Origin: Hysterangium stoloniferum
Taxonomy: Eukaryota > Basidiomycota > Agaricomycetes > Hysterangiales > Hysterangiaceae
DNA length: 64,000 nt
Assembly (NCBI GenBank): GCA_015178975.1
Contig: WHVD01000071.1
Location: 186,001 to 250,000 of the forward strand
Direction of reading: 5' to 3'
Of this stretch, positions 43,691 to 53,714 are shown one piece after another (positions within the stretch are counted from its first letter, which is position 1; every line of letters begins with the position of its first letter). The position numbers were made by a program, and so were the translations under genes. Under the pieces are notes generated by a model. That model saw nothing but the letters and a program-made list of their open reading frames with translations, was not told the origin of the DNA and made no database searches.

Positions 43691-45054
43691 GTTCATGATG
43701 GCGTTTTGAGACTGCATTCTGCCATCTTGTTTAGATGACACATAAGTTAACAAACAGACCTTTACATCCAGCCATGTTCTTGAAGTTAACGAGTTGAACT
43801 AAGCCGCGTTTCACCATTGTCCAAACCAAATATTTTCATTCTTTTTGTTGACTTTCTCTGATTGCATCATTTTTTGTTCTATTTCTTTTGGGTTTGGTTC
43901 CGATTACTTGGCACTTGCTCTGCTGCCGACTGCTCTCAGACTATCAAGCTTATCGTGCTTAAAGCATAAAATGTACTATATGTAATTTGTGAATAATTCA
44001 ATGCAACTTGACACGGTCTGATAAGGAGACACCTGAATAAATAGAAAATTGGGATGCATAATTGTTCATACGTAAGTTAAGTGCCAAGTAGTCACAAATG
44101 CCTGGACCTTTCCTAATGCTTTGGTCACCTGAGCTCCTTCAAGGTTTTTCCTCACTGAAATCCACATACATAATTGTTCTGATGTACAACATAGTGATTA
44201 TGTTATGAAGATAGGTTTGATGTGGCAAGGGTGCATGAAGAAACCACATTGCTTACCATTATCCTGACTAGACTCTCATTGAGTCGGGTTTCTTCTTATT
44301 ACAAATTTCGATACAATTAAACAGGAAGCACGGAAATCTCACCGGATAAATGCATGCTATAATTAGCAGTGTGAATGAACCTCAATAGTGAGTATAAATA
44401 TCACCCACGACGTCCCTCACAAAATATTTCTTTGTGTACAGTTTTAACAGTGGAAAAGTGATTTAAACAAAGGCTACAACAATGATTTCTAGACTTTCAC
44501 ATCAGAAATTTGGAGATCTATGACCATTGTAGATGGTTCAGGTATGTAGATTACCTAGAATCCTCTGTAAAGCAATGAATTATGGTTAGTCTATGCCACT
44601 AATATGCACTTTGTAGGATTAAAATAAACTTGAAGAGAACCAACTTGGATGTGAGTTGCCTTTGATTTACTTATGTGGCAAATCTGTTGCATCATTTGGT
44701 TTCCAGGGTGAACAGTGAATGATTGAGATGAACCCTGGCACCCCTTCTTTTTAGCAGACAATGGATATAGATTTACAAGTACCAGATAAACCCAATGTAC
44801 AACCTGCATACTAAGTAATGGCCAGTGCCAGCCTACCAATGGAGAGGGGCGTTTGTAGACAAGGGTGAAGGACTGAGCCTATGAAAGTGAAAACAGCATA
44901 GGAAGCATGATGTCATAATGGAGAGTGACCATGGGGAAATCAACCTGAGATAAATATTCAAACATGAGGTTGGGTCTTACTATGGACAAAGTCCAAGTTT
45001 TTGCCATGAAAGGAGGGAAACGTGAGGTGGTGCCTTGAGGAGAATGAGACATTG
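43691..45054. other. No gene recognised; contains an S-family upstream remnant
   Basis: 44250-44430 closely matches the S-family promoter at 49430-49580, including GTATAAATATCACCCACGA, but the start codon position reads ACG and the coding part is absent or diverged. An unsupported minus ORF lies at 44591-44839. Nothing else is recognisable. Confidence 0.4.
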
Positions 45055-46700
45055 GTATTCAAGATAGCCCTTGGATTTTGGGAAGCAAGTAGTAAAGACA
45101 CCCAGCTACTTTATTTTTGTTCAAAACCTTGATAATGTGTTAGGGAAACTGATTGAAAACCATGTATTTCTGTTAGGAGCCACCTTTTCAGAACCCCATC
45201 TGTAGTATTCACCTTACCAGCAATCTACCATTCAGTGCCTCTGAGGCCATTGTCAGGGACAATGGTGTCACAACAACACATTTGTTGAGTGATTTCCTTT
45301 TAGAGTCACCCATCACCATTTTCCTCATGATGGCCTTTTCCTATTTCTTGTACCGTTTACTTGTGGTATTCACTTTCTTTTGAATTCCTATTGTTTTGTT
45401 TAATCTATATATTCATCATTTTGATCTGTTACCTGTTTGCCACATTTCACTCTTCCAACTATGCTTGTAATTCCATTTTGAAACTCCATCATGTCCTGTA
45501 CCATTTTGTGGGGCTAGGTAGTATAAACTCCTTTACCTATACTCTACTATTCCTCAGTTTGAATGTTGACTTTGGTCACCCTGCTCTAGTCTTCACACAA
45601 GCTTAACACAAGTACTTAGTCCTTTGGCCAGCCTGAGATTTAATCCACCTTCAACCTTAGAGTTGGGCCCTGTAAGGGAGTGAGACTCCCTACACTGTGA
45701 TTTGGAAATAATTAGTTCTATTGTAGTCCACATCCTGTTGTAGTCCACATCCTGTTGTAGTCCACATCCTGTTGTAGTCTACATCCCATTGTTCTCCACT
45801 AGTATATATTATATACATGTGGATTTCAATACAGTAGTGGTTTATTCCCCATCTCTGTCTGCACCTGCAGCAGATACTGGTCTTACAGCCCTCTAGTTAC
45901 TAGCGAAGTGTTGATTGACTGATAGTTTTGATATGTATGTACTTCTTGTTTGCTTGAAATACCAGAGCAACCAGACAATTTGGGTGGAAGTCAAGCCCCA
46001 CTTGTTTTAGAACTGGAGCCCTGGTTAAGTACATATGTACAGACCTCCCAGTCTTCGACCTAGTATGCTCTGTATCCCAACCCCTTCCCAATTTCTACAT
46101 AATCCTGTCCTTCAGAGAATTGAATGAAAACCGGGATTTTCTATGCAAAAAAAACCCTATGCCAAGACAAGGTTTTTCTTAAAGTTTTGTCAAAGGAAAA
46201 GCTTTCAACAAATGTCGAATCTAACTGTGTTTGAAATCATTGAAAAAGTTATATATTTCGACAAAGGTTTCCTTGGTTACAAACACTATGGAAATGTGTT
46301 TGTGAAATCTTGACAGTTTTCCCTGTATTTTCCTTGAAGGTTCTTTCAAGGTGAAAAACCCTGCACCAATTTGTCAGTTGTCACAAATGATTTGTGACAA
46401 ATCGTGCAAATCAGTGTGAATGAGTGACCAATCGTGACTCATCACGCGTACAGCTCCCGTGACATTGTTTCACGCTCACACCGTTCTATCTCATATATAT
46501 AAATCATAGATCTAGCACGCTATTTACCGGTCCGTTATACACCCATTATAAGAGACTGAGTTTATTCGTGTGGTCACGGTTCTGCGAGTGTGGCGGGAAT
46601 AGTGAGAAGGTCCATGCTCTTGTAGGATTTCGAACGAAAGATTGCGAATTAGTGTAATCAATGCTTCGTCGATTAGACACGATCCTTTCCAGTGCTATGC
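45055..46700 (-). repeat. Repeat R, inverted copy
   Basis: Inverted relative to 23132-24535, with the 63-aa ORF at 45900-46091 (MGRGWDTEHTR). It carries an insertion of about 217 bp at 45672 that is absent at 23930. It lies directly downstream of the inverted F-box copy, as repeat R sequence lies downstream of the 54.2 kb segment before the Copia insertion. Confidence 0.65.
45672..45888 (+). mobile_element. Short TG...CA element, ~217 bp, with four 17-bp repeats
   Basis: Begins TGTAAGGGAGTGAG and ends GGTCTTACA (inverted ends TGTAAG/CTTACA). Both flanks carry GCCC; the empty site in the other repeat R copy (about 23930) has GGGCCCTGTAG. Inside, TGTAGTCCACATCCTGT occurs about four times at 45722-45791, followed by TATATATTATATAC. 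It could be a small solo LTR with a TATA box. Confidence 0.75.
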
Positions 46701-46734
46701 AGTTCAGTCTTCGTTCACGGAGCCCCATTAATTG

Positions 46735-47150
46735 CCAGGGTAGCTGTGTCACTGAACATCCTTTTTATAATAATTTCAAATAATAACACGTACTATTCAG
46801 CCTTGTTGTAAGCCTGGTGGCTTACGACATACTGATTACGTTATCACAGACGCGCGTAGTAGTATCGTTTTACTTACCGTCATCATCGTGTACCGTACTC
46901 GCCGTTCTCGAGGAATACAGTTTGGTCCTATCAACGTCTGGACCGATGCCAATGTAAGGCTGCATTAGACAGCAGCCTTTCACTTGTCCTGATCCACGCA
47001 CCGTTTTCAGGAGGACTTGGCATGCTACAATCGTTGTCGGAGAAGAGCCGGTATCAATTTTGACCATCATGCCTGATTGTAATTCACCCGTAAGAGCTTT
47101 TAACCCAGTGATATGTGGGGCGAATGAAAACTTTCTGTACGATTCCAATG
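46735..47150 (-). pseudogene. KAEEYVLLFE-family exon, inverted copy, split by a short insertion
   Basis: Minus-strand frame HITGLKALTGELQSGMM and KIDTGSSPTTIVACQ, then the family end. The short element at 46807-46982 interrupts it. In the 22.2 and 54.1 kb copies the same region is uninterrupted. Confidence 0.4.
46807..46982 (-). mobile_element. Short TG...CA element (family T), 176 bp
   Basis: Plus-strand ends TGTAAGCCTGG and GCAGCCTTTCA; flanks are CTTGT on both sides (46802-46806, 46983-46987). It is the inverted relative of 48723-48906. The empty site is visible at 22280 and 54155 (GACAAGGCTGAA, AACAAGGCTGAA). Confidence 0.92.
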
Positions 47151-47191
47151 TGGGAATGTGTTGATCAAAACGGTTGAGTGCGCATGTGATT

Positions 47192-47460
47192 TCACATGCA
47201 GCTCATAGTATATACGAGGTTGTCGATTTGGATGACTCCTTTTATGTTTGACAGCGTATTCAATAATGATAATTCCTCAATGTTTCTTCCAACGTATATA
47301 TTACCAATTATATAACTGTACTCCACGAAGAATTGTGTCGCTCTCGGCACTGGAGTAAAAATGTCTAACCAGTCTTCCAGTTTGAAACTCAGGAATGACA
47401 AAAAATTCAAACCGTTGCAAAGCGCTTGTCTAATTTCATAGTACTATACATTCACAGAAC
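47192..47460 (-). pseudogene. Conserved segment downstream of the F-box (FLSFKLEDW ORF)
   Basis: Minus-strand ORF with NFLSFLSFKLEDWLDIF, FFVEYSYIIGN and ELSLLNTLSNIKGV. The plus-strand copy at 53745-54020 keeps YYYEIRQALCNGLNF and FLSFKLEDW, then shifts frame. Conserved position after the F-box in both copies suggests another exon or gene. Domain unknown. Confidence 0.35.
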
Positions 47461-47503
47461 ATGGGGGAGAAGAATAATGAATTATGAGCTAGTACGCCGA
47501 GAT

Positions 47504-48459
47504 CTAAGCACTCCGGATACAAAGGAGCATCTGGACACACGCTTCTGTGACGTCCTTCCAAGGTGCTTTGGAAGGATCCTTTGATTCGGCCATCAAGACG
47601 GCATCGTGTCGATTCTCACACATGATGTCAATACGATCGCCCGCCCAGGTACCACGGTGGATGTCTCCTTGATAAGCCATAGACGAAGAGGGCATGAGAC
47701 CAGTAAATTCGCGATAATATCGCCTGTGTGACATACATCTCGTCCAGGCGGGCTTCCGCAGTTATGCGACTTTCGCGGATATACTCTTTCTTAGACATAT
47801 TACGAATGACTCGTACCAGAGGCGACTTTTTATCGACAATCTCTTGAAAAATGCGCCAATCATGTGACCCTGGTACTATTGCCGCTGGAGGAAGTATACC
47901 ATTGTCTTCCTCCCAGTCTTCAAACTCACGAATCCACGAATACAGACATTCTGCTTTAGAAACTTCGGCAAGCTCTTCTTTAAGCATTCCACGGGGGTAG
48001 TCATCATTCAAAACATAATTTCCGACACAAATAATGCGATGGTGGGCCGTAAGAGGAAAGAGGACGGTAGAATATTTTTAATAGCATCCCAGATCACGCA
48101 GCAGGTTATTGCGAGGGAGACGGCGTCTTCGACTTGGAGGGCATTAAATATGGAGAGATGAATATCACATGGGAGCTGTTCAATCTTACTTTTTGGGTAT
48201 TTGGAACTACATATTCTGTTAGGGATGTGATTATTTTTGAGAGAGTGTAAACATACCTGCCATCCCTAGGCCGAATGATAGACCAATTATTTTCGATATT
48301 TTCCATTAAACCATCACAAGTTACAGGCCAGCATAGTAATACTATGATGTTAGGTTGTTCGTTCCAAAAGAATTCGCCTAATTTTAACCCGGAACGGTTG
48401 AGCGGGATGAGTCGTTGTGCATCTATATCGGCTCTTAAAGGTGACGTTAGCGATGGCAA
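47504..48459 (-). pseudogene. F-box family pseudogene, inverted copy, intron intact, frameshifted
   Basis: Exon 1 reads DIDAQRLIPLNRSGLKLGEF up to a GTATGT donor at 48256. The 50-bp intron (48207-48256) has ATCCCTAAC and a TAG acceptor. Exon 2 contains LPCDIHLSIFNALQVEDAVS, then loses frame at about 48060, continues as DDYPRGMLKEELAEVSKAE and shifts again near 47730 before SMAYQGDIHRGTWAGDR. This copy documents the ancestral intron that is damaged in the 52737 copy. Confidence 0.85.
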
Positions 48460-48465
48460 CTAGAG

Positions 48466-48690
48466 TAACAATTATTGAAATTATCTACACACATATGCCA
48501 ATACTGTCCTATTTGGAAAGAGAAGAATGTTGTTTCAGGAGAGGCGTCAAGGGGGTGACGCAGTTGATAAGTTGTTTATGGCGAAAAACAAGTTTGGAGC
48601 ATAGATTGGGAAAGCGGGGTTTTAAAAAAGGTTGGACGAAGGCGACGCGTGATACATATCAGTCTGCAGCCTCGACGCCGCATATAGAGA
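48466..48690 (+). pseudogene. J-family leader, truncated before the HPD motif
   Basis: Matches 5990-6185 and 52560-52725 in inverted orientation: the leader with the CAGGAGAGGCGTCAAG region, AAAAAAGGTTGGACGAAGGCG and TATCAGTCTGCAGCCTCGACGCCGC. At about 48682 the sequence switches to S-family sequence (GAGATTTGGGTTGACGC), a recombination junction that fuses the two families. Confidence 0.6.
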
Positions 48691-48722
48691 TTTGGGTTGA
48701 CGCATAACCCACCCACCGTTGT

Positions 48723-48906
48723 TGAAAGGCTGCTGTCTAATGCAGCCTTACATTGGCATCGGTCCAGACGTTGATAGGACCAAACTGTATTCCTCGAGAA
48801 CGGCGAGTACGGTACACGATGATGACGGTAAGTAAAACGATATGAGAAAACTACTATGCGCGTCTGTGATAACGTAATCAGTATGTCGTAAGCCACCAGG
48901 CTTACA
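48723..48906 (+). mobile_element. Short TG...CA element (family T), 184 bp
   Basis: Begins TGAAAGGCTGCTG and ends CCAGGCTTACA. Both flanks are GTTGT (48718-48722 and 48907-48911). The tandem S-family copy at 49715-49735 shows the empty site (CCGTTGTTAAG). A small stem GGCTGC/GCAGCC lies at the start. No ORF. Confidence 0.93.
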
Positions 48907-49130
48907 GTTGTTAAGATATCCACCAACAAGATGTCCGACGTCAGCCTGTTCGCAGTCATGTCGAGGACTGGGGAATTATCTCACGGAGTGATGGGACATC
49001 TTCAAGTGTTGGAAAAGGCCCCGGGTGTTACTGTGGACTCTGTTTGGAAAGGATGAATGAAAGTCCTCCATAGTGCAAAAAAAGCTTCGCCGATGGCCAA
49101 GCTGACAATATACAGGTAAATCATAAGTCG
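48907..49130 (+). pseudogene. S-family second exon, partial tandem copy
   Basis: Almost identical to 49725-49950, with the GHLQVLEKAPGVTVDSVWKG frame ending at the same TGA. Its first exon has been replaced by J-family leader. It forms a direct repeat of about 0.8 kb with the following copy. Confidence 0.6.
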
Positions 49131-49566
49131 GTTATCTCAAGATGCTGCCTTGAGCAATTTTCTACGCAGCCGTCTAACGCTACCAAGACTGGAAAGAATA
49201 CTCCAACAAGAGACTGTCTATTTAACGAAGTAAGGATAACTCAGCGTCAATGTTGAATGCACTCGAAATTCCGACATCTTTGTAGACCCACATATCCACT
49301 TCAAATTGAACGAAGAGCCTCAATGGTGTTAAATGATTGGTTCCCAATGCCTTTACTTTGTATACGGTAGCAAAGGTCACATTACTTGCGTTATGCTATC
49401 TTTGGCTTCGGCCTTCATATGGTGTTCCGGTGTCTATTGAGTCGGGTTTCTTCTAATTACAAATTTTGATACAATTAAACGGGAAGCACGGAATCTCGCC
49501 GAATAAATGCACGCTATAAGTGGCAGTGTGAATGACCCTCAATAACGAGTATAAATATCACCCACG
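49131..49566 (+). promoter_or_regulatory. Upstream region of the S-family gene with TATA-like box
   Basis: About 49430-49566 is shared with 44250-44430. It ends with GAGTATAAATATCACCCACG just before the ATG at 49567, an arrangement of TATA-like box and start about 20 bp apart. The close spacing leaves little room for a leader, so the true start site is uncertain. Confidence 0.35.
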
Positions 49567-49872
49567 ATGTCACTCGCGAAAGTCACCGAGGGCGAGGCTG
49601 AGTTTTATGTCGTAGCTTCAGGCAAACCTTGCAAGACAGGGAGAAGCTTCAAGAAGGATGGGGTACAACTGTCTGTAAACCATATAGAGATTTGGGTTGA
49701 CGCGTGGGTGACCCACCCACCGTTGTTAAGATATCCACCAACAAGATGTCCGACGTCGGCCCGTATCGCAGTCATGTCGAGGACTGGGGAATTATCTCAC
49801 GGAGTGATGGGACATCTTCAAGTGTTGGAAAAGGCCCCGGGTGTTACTGTGGACTCTGTTTGGAAAGGATGA
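49567..49872 (+). CDS. S-family-related ORF, 101 aa, uninterrupted
   Basis: Starts MSLAKVTEGEAEFYVVASGK, continues GRSFKKDGVQLSVNHIEIW and VDAW, then reads without an intron into GELSHGVMGHLQVLEKAPG and VTVDSVWKG. The first part differs from the MSSFNE copies but converges at NH(I/K)(E/Q)IWVDAW. In the 38.5 kb copy a GTGAGT donor lies at this point; here GTGACC follows, so the intron seems lost or absent. Function unknown; possibly the most intact member. Confidence 0.45.
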   Translation: MSLAKVTEGEAEFYVVASGKPCKTGRSFKKDGVQLSVNHIEIWVDAWVTHPPLLRYPPTRCPTSARIAVMSRTGELSHGVMGHLQVLEKAPGVTVDSVWKG

Positions 49873-49879
49873 ATGAAAG

Positions 49880-50888
49880 TCTTCCATAGTGCAAAGAAAG
49901 CTTCGCCGATGGCCAAGCTGACAATATACAGGTAAATCATAAGTCGGTTTTCTCAAGATGCTGCCTTGAGCAAGTTTCTACGCAGCCGTCTAACGCCACC
50001 AAGACTGGAAAGAATACTCCAAGAGACTGTCGATTTAATGAAGTAAGGATAACTCAGCGTCAATGTTGAATACACTCGAAATTCCGACATCTTTGTAGAC
50101 CCACATATCCACTTCAATTTGAACGAAGAGCCCCAATGGTGTTACATGATTAGTTCCCGGTGACTTTACTTTGTATACGGTAGCAAAGGTCACACTACTT
50201 GCGTTATGCCATCTTTGGCTTTGGCCTTCATATGGTTTTCCGGTGGCTATTGATTAGATAGGAATAGGTCAACTGCGATTAAGCCATCACGTTACAACAT
50301 TTTAGTCAAGTCACCGCTACACACTAATTTTGATGAGGTTGCATCAACATTTACCATATACATCGCACATTATCTAATCAGAATTTCGTCACTGCTTTCC
50401 CATGTATATATCGTGGAAGCAATCTGCCACGTGCGTCAGCTCTCTGTAGAGGAGCTCATGGCGATCGGTGGATGCATTGAATTCGGTTACAACCGTGCGT
50501 CGCGACATCACAACATTTCATCTATCCCACGAAAATCATAACTGACTACATCACCCACAACCACCTTCCATTTATAAATATCATATGCGGCTTCTCGTGT
50601 GTTGTATCCACCAAGATGCATGGTTTCGAGATATTGCTAGAGCTATATTGAAGGTTTAGTGGACAACACAAATATGCAGATGGCGTCATTGTCACGTCAT
50701 ATTGATTGGAGGACAGCACATTCCCTATTTTGGAGTATTTACTGCTTGAAAACCTTCTTAGATGACAGCACGCTTCTCACCTATCACATCAACCAGCTGA
50801 ATGCGGTTTCTTCGCTCATTTGCCCATCGTAAGGTATGTTCACAATATTTTACCTGCCAGCACCGTCTTACATCCGCCACGTAAGGGT
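49880..50888. repeat. Non-coding S-family repeat tail, copied at 39100-40520
   Basis: Closely matches 39110-39912 and 40134-40500, without the two short insertions found there. No conserved ORF. Confidence 0.7.
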
Positions 50889-51149
50889 CTAACTTGCAAT
50901 ATCTTCCATTGCTGCGTGTCCATTCAAAATTTGTATTAATAAATTGAACACATAATGCCATGTCAGGTAATCCTTGCTTCCACTAGCCGTGTTATTATCT
51001 ATCTTGTTGAGTGGAATGTTTCGCCCCAGGCTCACACTAGTGATGCGTGGATATGGCTCTTCAATGCAACGACAATGGAGATCCATGATTGTGACCCACC
51101 CGCAGCGTGATCGCAGGCGGAGTTCGTCTGGTACGTACAGAATCACCAT
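50889..51149 (-). CDS. K-family small ORF, 86 aa
   Basis: Begins MVILYVPDELRLRSRCGWV and continues IPLNKIDNNTASGSKDYLTW to a stop at 50889. The 4364-4543 copy matches the first 58 residues with conservative changes and an in-frame 3-bp indel. No recognised domain. Adjacent to the start of the M/K block. Confidence 0.4.
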   Translation of the reverse strand: MVILYVPDELRLRSRCGWVTIMDLHCRCIEEPYPRITSVSLGRNIPLNKIDNNTASGSKDYLTWHYVFNLLIQILNGHAAMEDIAS

Positions 51150-51479
51150 TCTGGTAATACTTACATGTCCCTGTTTTCTGCCTTCTTACCGGCCCCTTTG
51201 ATACTGGCCACCCCACTGTTCCTTTTGGGCTTCACAAAGGTGGCCATGACAGTCCTCTTCTTTCCCACCAGATGGTCATCCATCGCAGCTCTGATTTTCA
51301 TGCCTCAATCCATCCTTCATGTTCTCGTTTTAAATTATTGTCATTCAGGGAATTAATGATGTACTGTGAGTTGATTCGAATTTCTCAGTGGATAATCGGC
51401 CACTGGCAACACCCAGTGGGCATCGCAGCGACAGTAAAAAAAGAATTATATGCGCTCTTACATTGGCTAAAACTATATA

Positions 51480-52160
51480 GCTGTGTAAATTTGGCAAATA
51501 CAGCTCCCAAGTGAGTGATGAAAGGGCGACGGTATTGAACTGCCCCTGCTTTGGTTGAGATGTGTCGGCATTATCCCAGAGAAATGAATAAGAATTGTGT
51601 CCAATTGATGGTGCAAGACCTCTGTCATGGCAACCATTTTCTCCAACAAGTATATGGAGTTCTAATTACACGCTATCGATACACCAGTGGAAGGTGTGAC
51701 GACAACGCAGGGGAAGGAACGCGCGGTGAAATAAAGGCACATGAGCCAAGAACGGATGGAATGTTCGTTGATCGAGCTGCGCATAGGGTCATTGAACGAG
51801 AGAAACAAGAATGGCGATGGAGTAGAGCTTGTGCACTTTGGTACACGCGGATTCGGGGTCTGAAGGTCTATCGGCTTCAGAGTCAACTCCATTATTCCAT
51901 CACCAGACGTCAGGAGAGCCCGACCTAGCCTTGTGTGTCGCACAATGAGACTGGTAGGACAATCCTTTGTACAACAGATTGGGGATTGAAGCATGAGGTT
52001 AAAGTCATCAGATGAAGTGGAGTGATCACTTGTTGTGCGGCTTGATCATGTCACAAGCAAAATAAATATAACAATTGGGCTCACCTCTTTTTGGAAACAC
52101 CACGAGTAATATCGTACCCGTACTTGTATATCCTAGGGCAGCATGGATTGGCGGTAAAAT
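51480..52160 (-). pseudogene. M-family gene, exon blocks, copy 3
   Basis: Collinear with 4890-5560. The ORF 51662-51994 reads CCTKDCPTSLIVRHTR, GDGIMELTLKPI and RSFPCVVVTPSTG. A KKRG|GTGAGC-type donor lies near 52082, with an ACAAG acceptor about 55 bp further on. The SFLLDNADTSQ-type exon is shifted here. It is likely a pseudogene, but the blocks remain well conserved. Confidence 0.45.
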
Positions 52161-52419
52161 AGTTGAGCCTTGGTAAAAAAAAACAACTATTCCTGATCAA
52201 TCCGGATTAAAGTACAATATACACAACTGGATGTCGTAATTTGACTATACCCTGCAGAACATGCACAAACGGCATCCGGCCGGACATGAGTACATTACAG
52301 TAAATTTGATTACCTGTTGAATGATTACCTCTCCTTTAGTTTCAATTACCCCCGCAGATGCTCGGCTCAATAGAACAGTATGGCTGGTGGGAGATGTGTT
52401 CTTAAACAACGCCTACTTT

Positions 52420-52725
52420 TCAACAAACGTCAGCCACACACAAGAGGTCCCACATAGAACACTCCTTGATACATTTACATCGATCAGAAGTTAGGTCGCA
52501 AATTGGTTCTTTGTACCTACGGACATCAGGGTGAAACAATATTGTATAATTCTTTCTGGACGCGACGTCGAGGCTGCAGACTGATATGTGTGACGCGTCG
52601 CCTTCGTCCAACCTTTTTTAAAACCCCGCTTAAACAAATTATCACCTGACGCCTCTTCTGAAACAACATTCTTCTCTTTCCAAATGGGACAGTATTGGCA
52701 TATGTGTGTAGATAATTTCAATAAT
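52420..52725 (-). pseudogene. J-family gene fragment with HPD motif, copy 2
   Basis: Reads DASHISVCSLDVASRKNY, FHPDVRRYKEPIC and CKCIKECSMWDLLCVADVC to a stop at 52420. As at 5836, the leader EKNVVSEEASGD is in another frame, and about 50 bp present at 6030-6090 are missing here. It lies head to head with the F-box ORF. Confidence 0.45.
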
Positions 52726-52736
52726 TGTTACTCTAG

Positions 52737-53714
52737 TTGCCATCGCTAACGTCACCTTTAAGCGCTGATATAGATGCACAACGACTCATCCCGCTCAACC
52801 GTTCCGGGTTAAAATTAGGCGAATTCTTTTGTAACGAACAACCTAACATAATAGTATTACTATGCTGGCCTGTAACGTGTGATGTTTTAATGAAAAATAT
52901 CGAAAGGAATTGGTCTATCATTCGGCCTAGGGATGGCAGGTATGTTTACACTCTCTCAAAAATAATCACATGTAGTTCCAAATACCCAAAAAGTAAAATT
53001 GAACAGCTCCCATATGATATTCATCTCTCCATCTTTAATGCCCTCCAAGTCGAAGACGCCGTCTCCCTCGCAATAACCTGCTGGGTGATGTGGGATGCTA
53101 TTAAAAAGATTCTACCAGCGGCAATGGAAACTGTCCTCTTTCCTCTTGTGGCCCACCATAGCATTATTTGTGTCGGAAATTATGTTTTGAATGATGACTA
53201 CCCCCGTGGAATGCTTACTGAGGAAGAGCTTGCCGAAGTTTCTAAAGCAGAACGTCTGTATTCGTGGATACGTGAATTTGATGACTGGGACGAAGACAAT
53301 GGTATATTTCCTCCAGCGGCAATGGTACCAGGGTCACATGATTTGCGCATTTTTCAAGAGATTGTCGATAAAAAGTTCCCTCTGGTACGAGTCGTTCGTA
53401 ATATGTCTAAGAAAGAGTATATCTGCGAAAGTGGCATAACTGCGGAAGCCGGTCTGGAAGAGATGGGTGTCACACAGGCTATATTATCGCGAATTTGCTG
53501 GTCTCATGGTCCCTCTTCGTCTATGGCCTATCAAGGAGATATTCACCGTGGTACCTGGGCGGGAGATCGTATCGACATCATGTGTGAGGATCGACATGAT
53601 GCCGTCTTGATGGCAGAATCGAAGGATCCTTCCAAAGCACCCTGGAAGGACGTCACAGAAGCGTGTGTCCAGATGCTCCTTGATATCCGGAGTGCTGAGA
53701 TCTCGGCGTACTAG
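52737..53714 (+). CDS. F-box family protein, 325 aa, uninterrupted copy
   Basis: An F-box-like segment lies at about residues 91-126 (LPYDIHLSIFNALQVEDAVS and TCWVMWDAI). A middle region (DYPRGMLTEEEL, RLYSWIREFDDWDEDN) and a C-terminal block NMSKKEYICESG, ILSRICWSHG, IHRGTWAGDR and APWKDVTEACVQMLL follow. This is the common Agaricomycete F-box arrangement, presumed to link SCF ubiquitin ligase to targets. The reading includes a 36-bp remnant of an intron (52940-52975) that is 50 bp in the other copies; loss of 14 bp, including the branch site, made it in frame. The end is a TAG at 53712-53714. Confidence 0.8.
   Translation: MPSLTSPLSADIDAQRLIPLNRSGLKLGEFFCNEQPNIIVLLCWPVTCDVLMKNIERNWSIIRPRDGRYVYTLSKIITCSSKYPKSKIEQLPYDIHLSIFNALQVEDAVSLAITCWVMWDAIKKILPAAMETVLFPLVAHHSIICVGNYVLNDDYPRGMLTEEELAEVSKAERLYSWIREFDDWDEDNGIFPPAAMVPGSHDLRIFQEIVDKKFPLVRVVRNMSKKEYICESGITAEAGLEEMGVTQAILSRICWSHGPSSSMAYQGDIHRGTWAGDRIDIMCEDRHDAVLMAESKDPSKAPWKDVTEACVQMLLDIRSAEISAY

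Noticed and set aside
51165-51514. Plus-strand hydrophobic ORFs (APLILATPLFLLGF) in the M/K block
   Set aside because: The frame shifts between repeat copies by indels not divisible by three, so a membrane protein is not conserved there.
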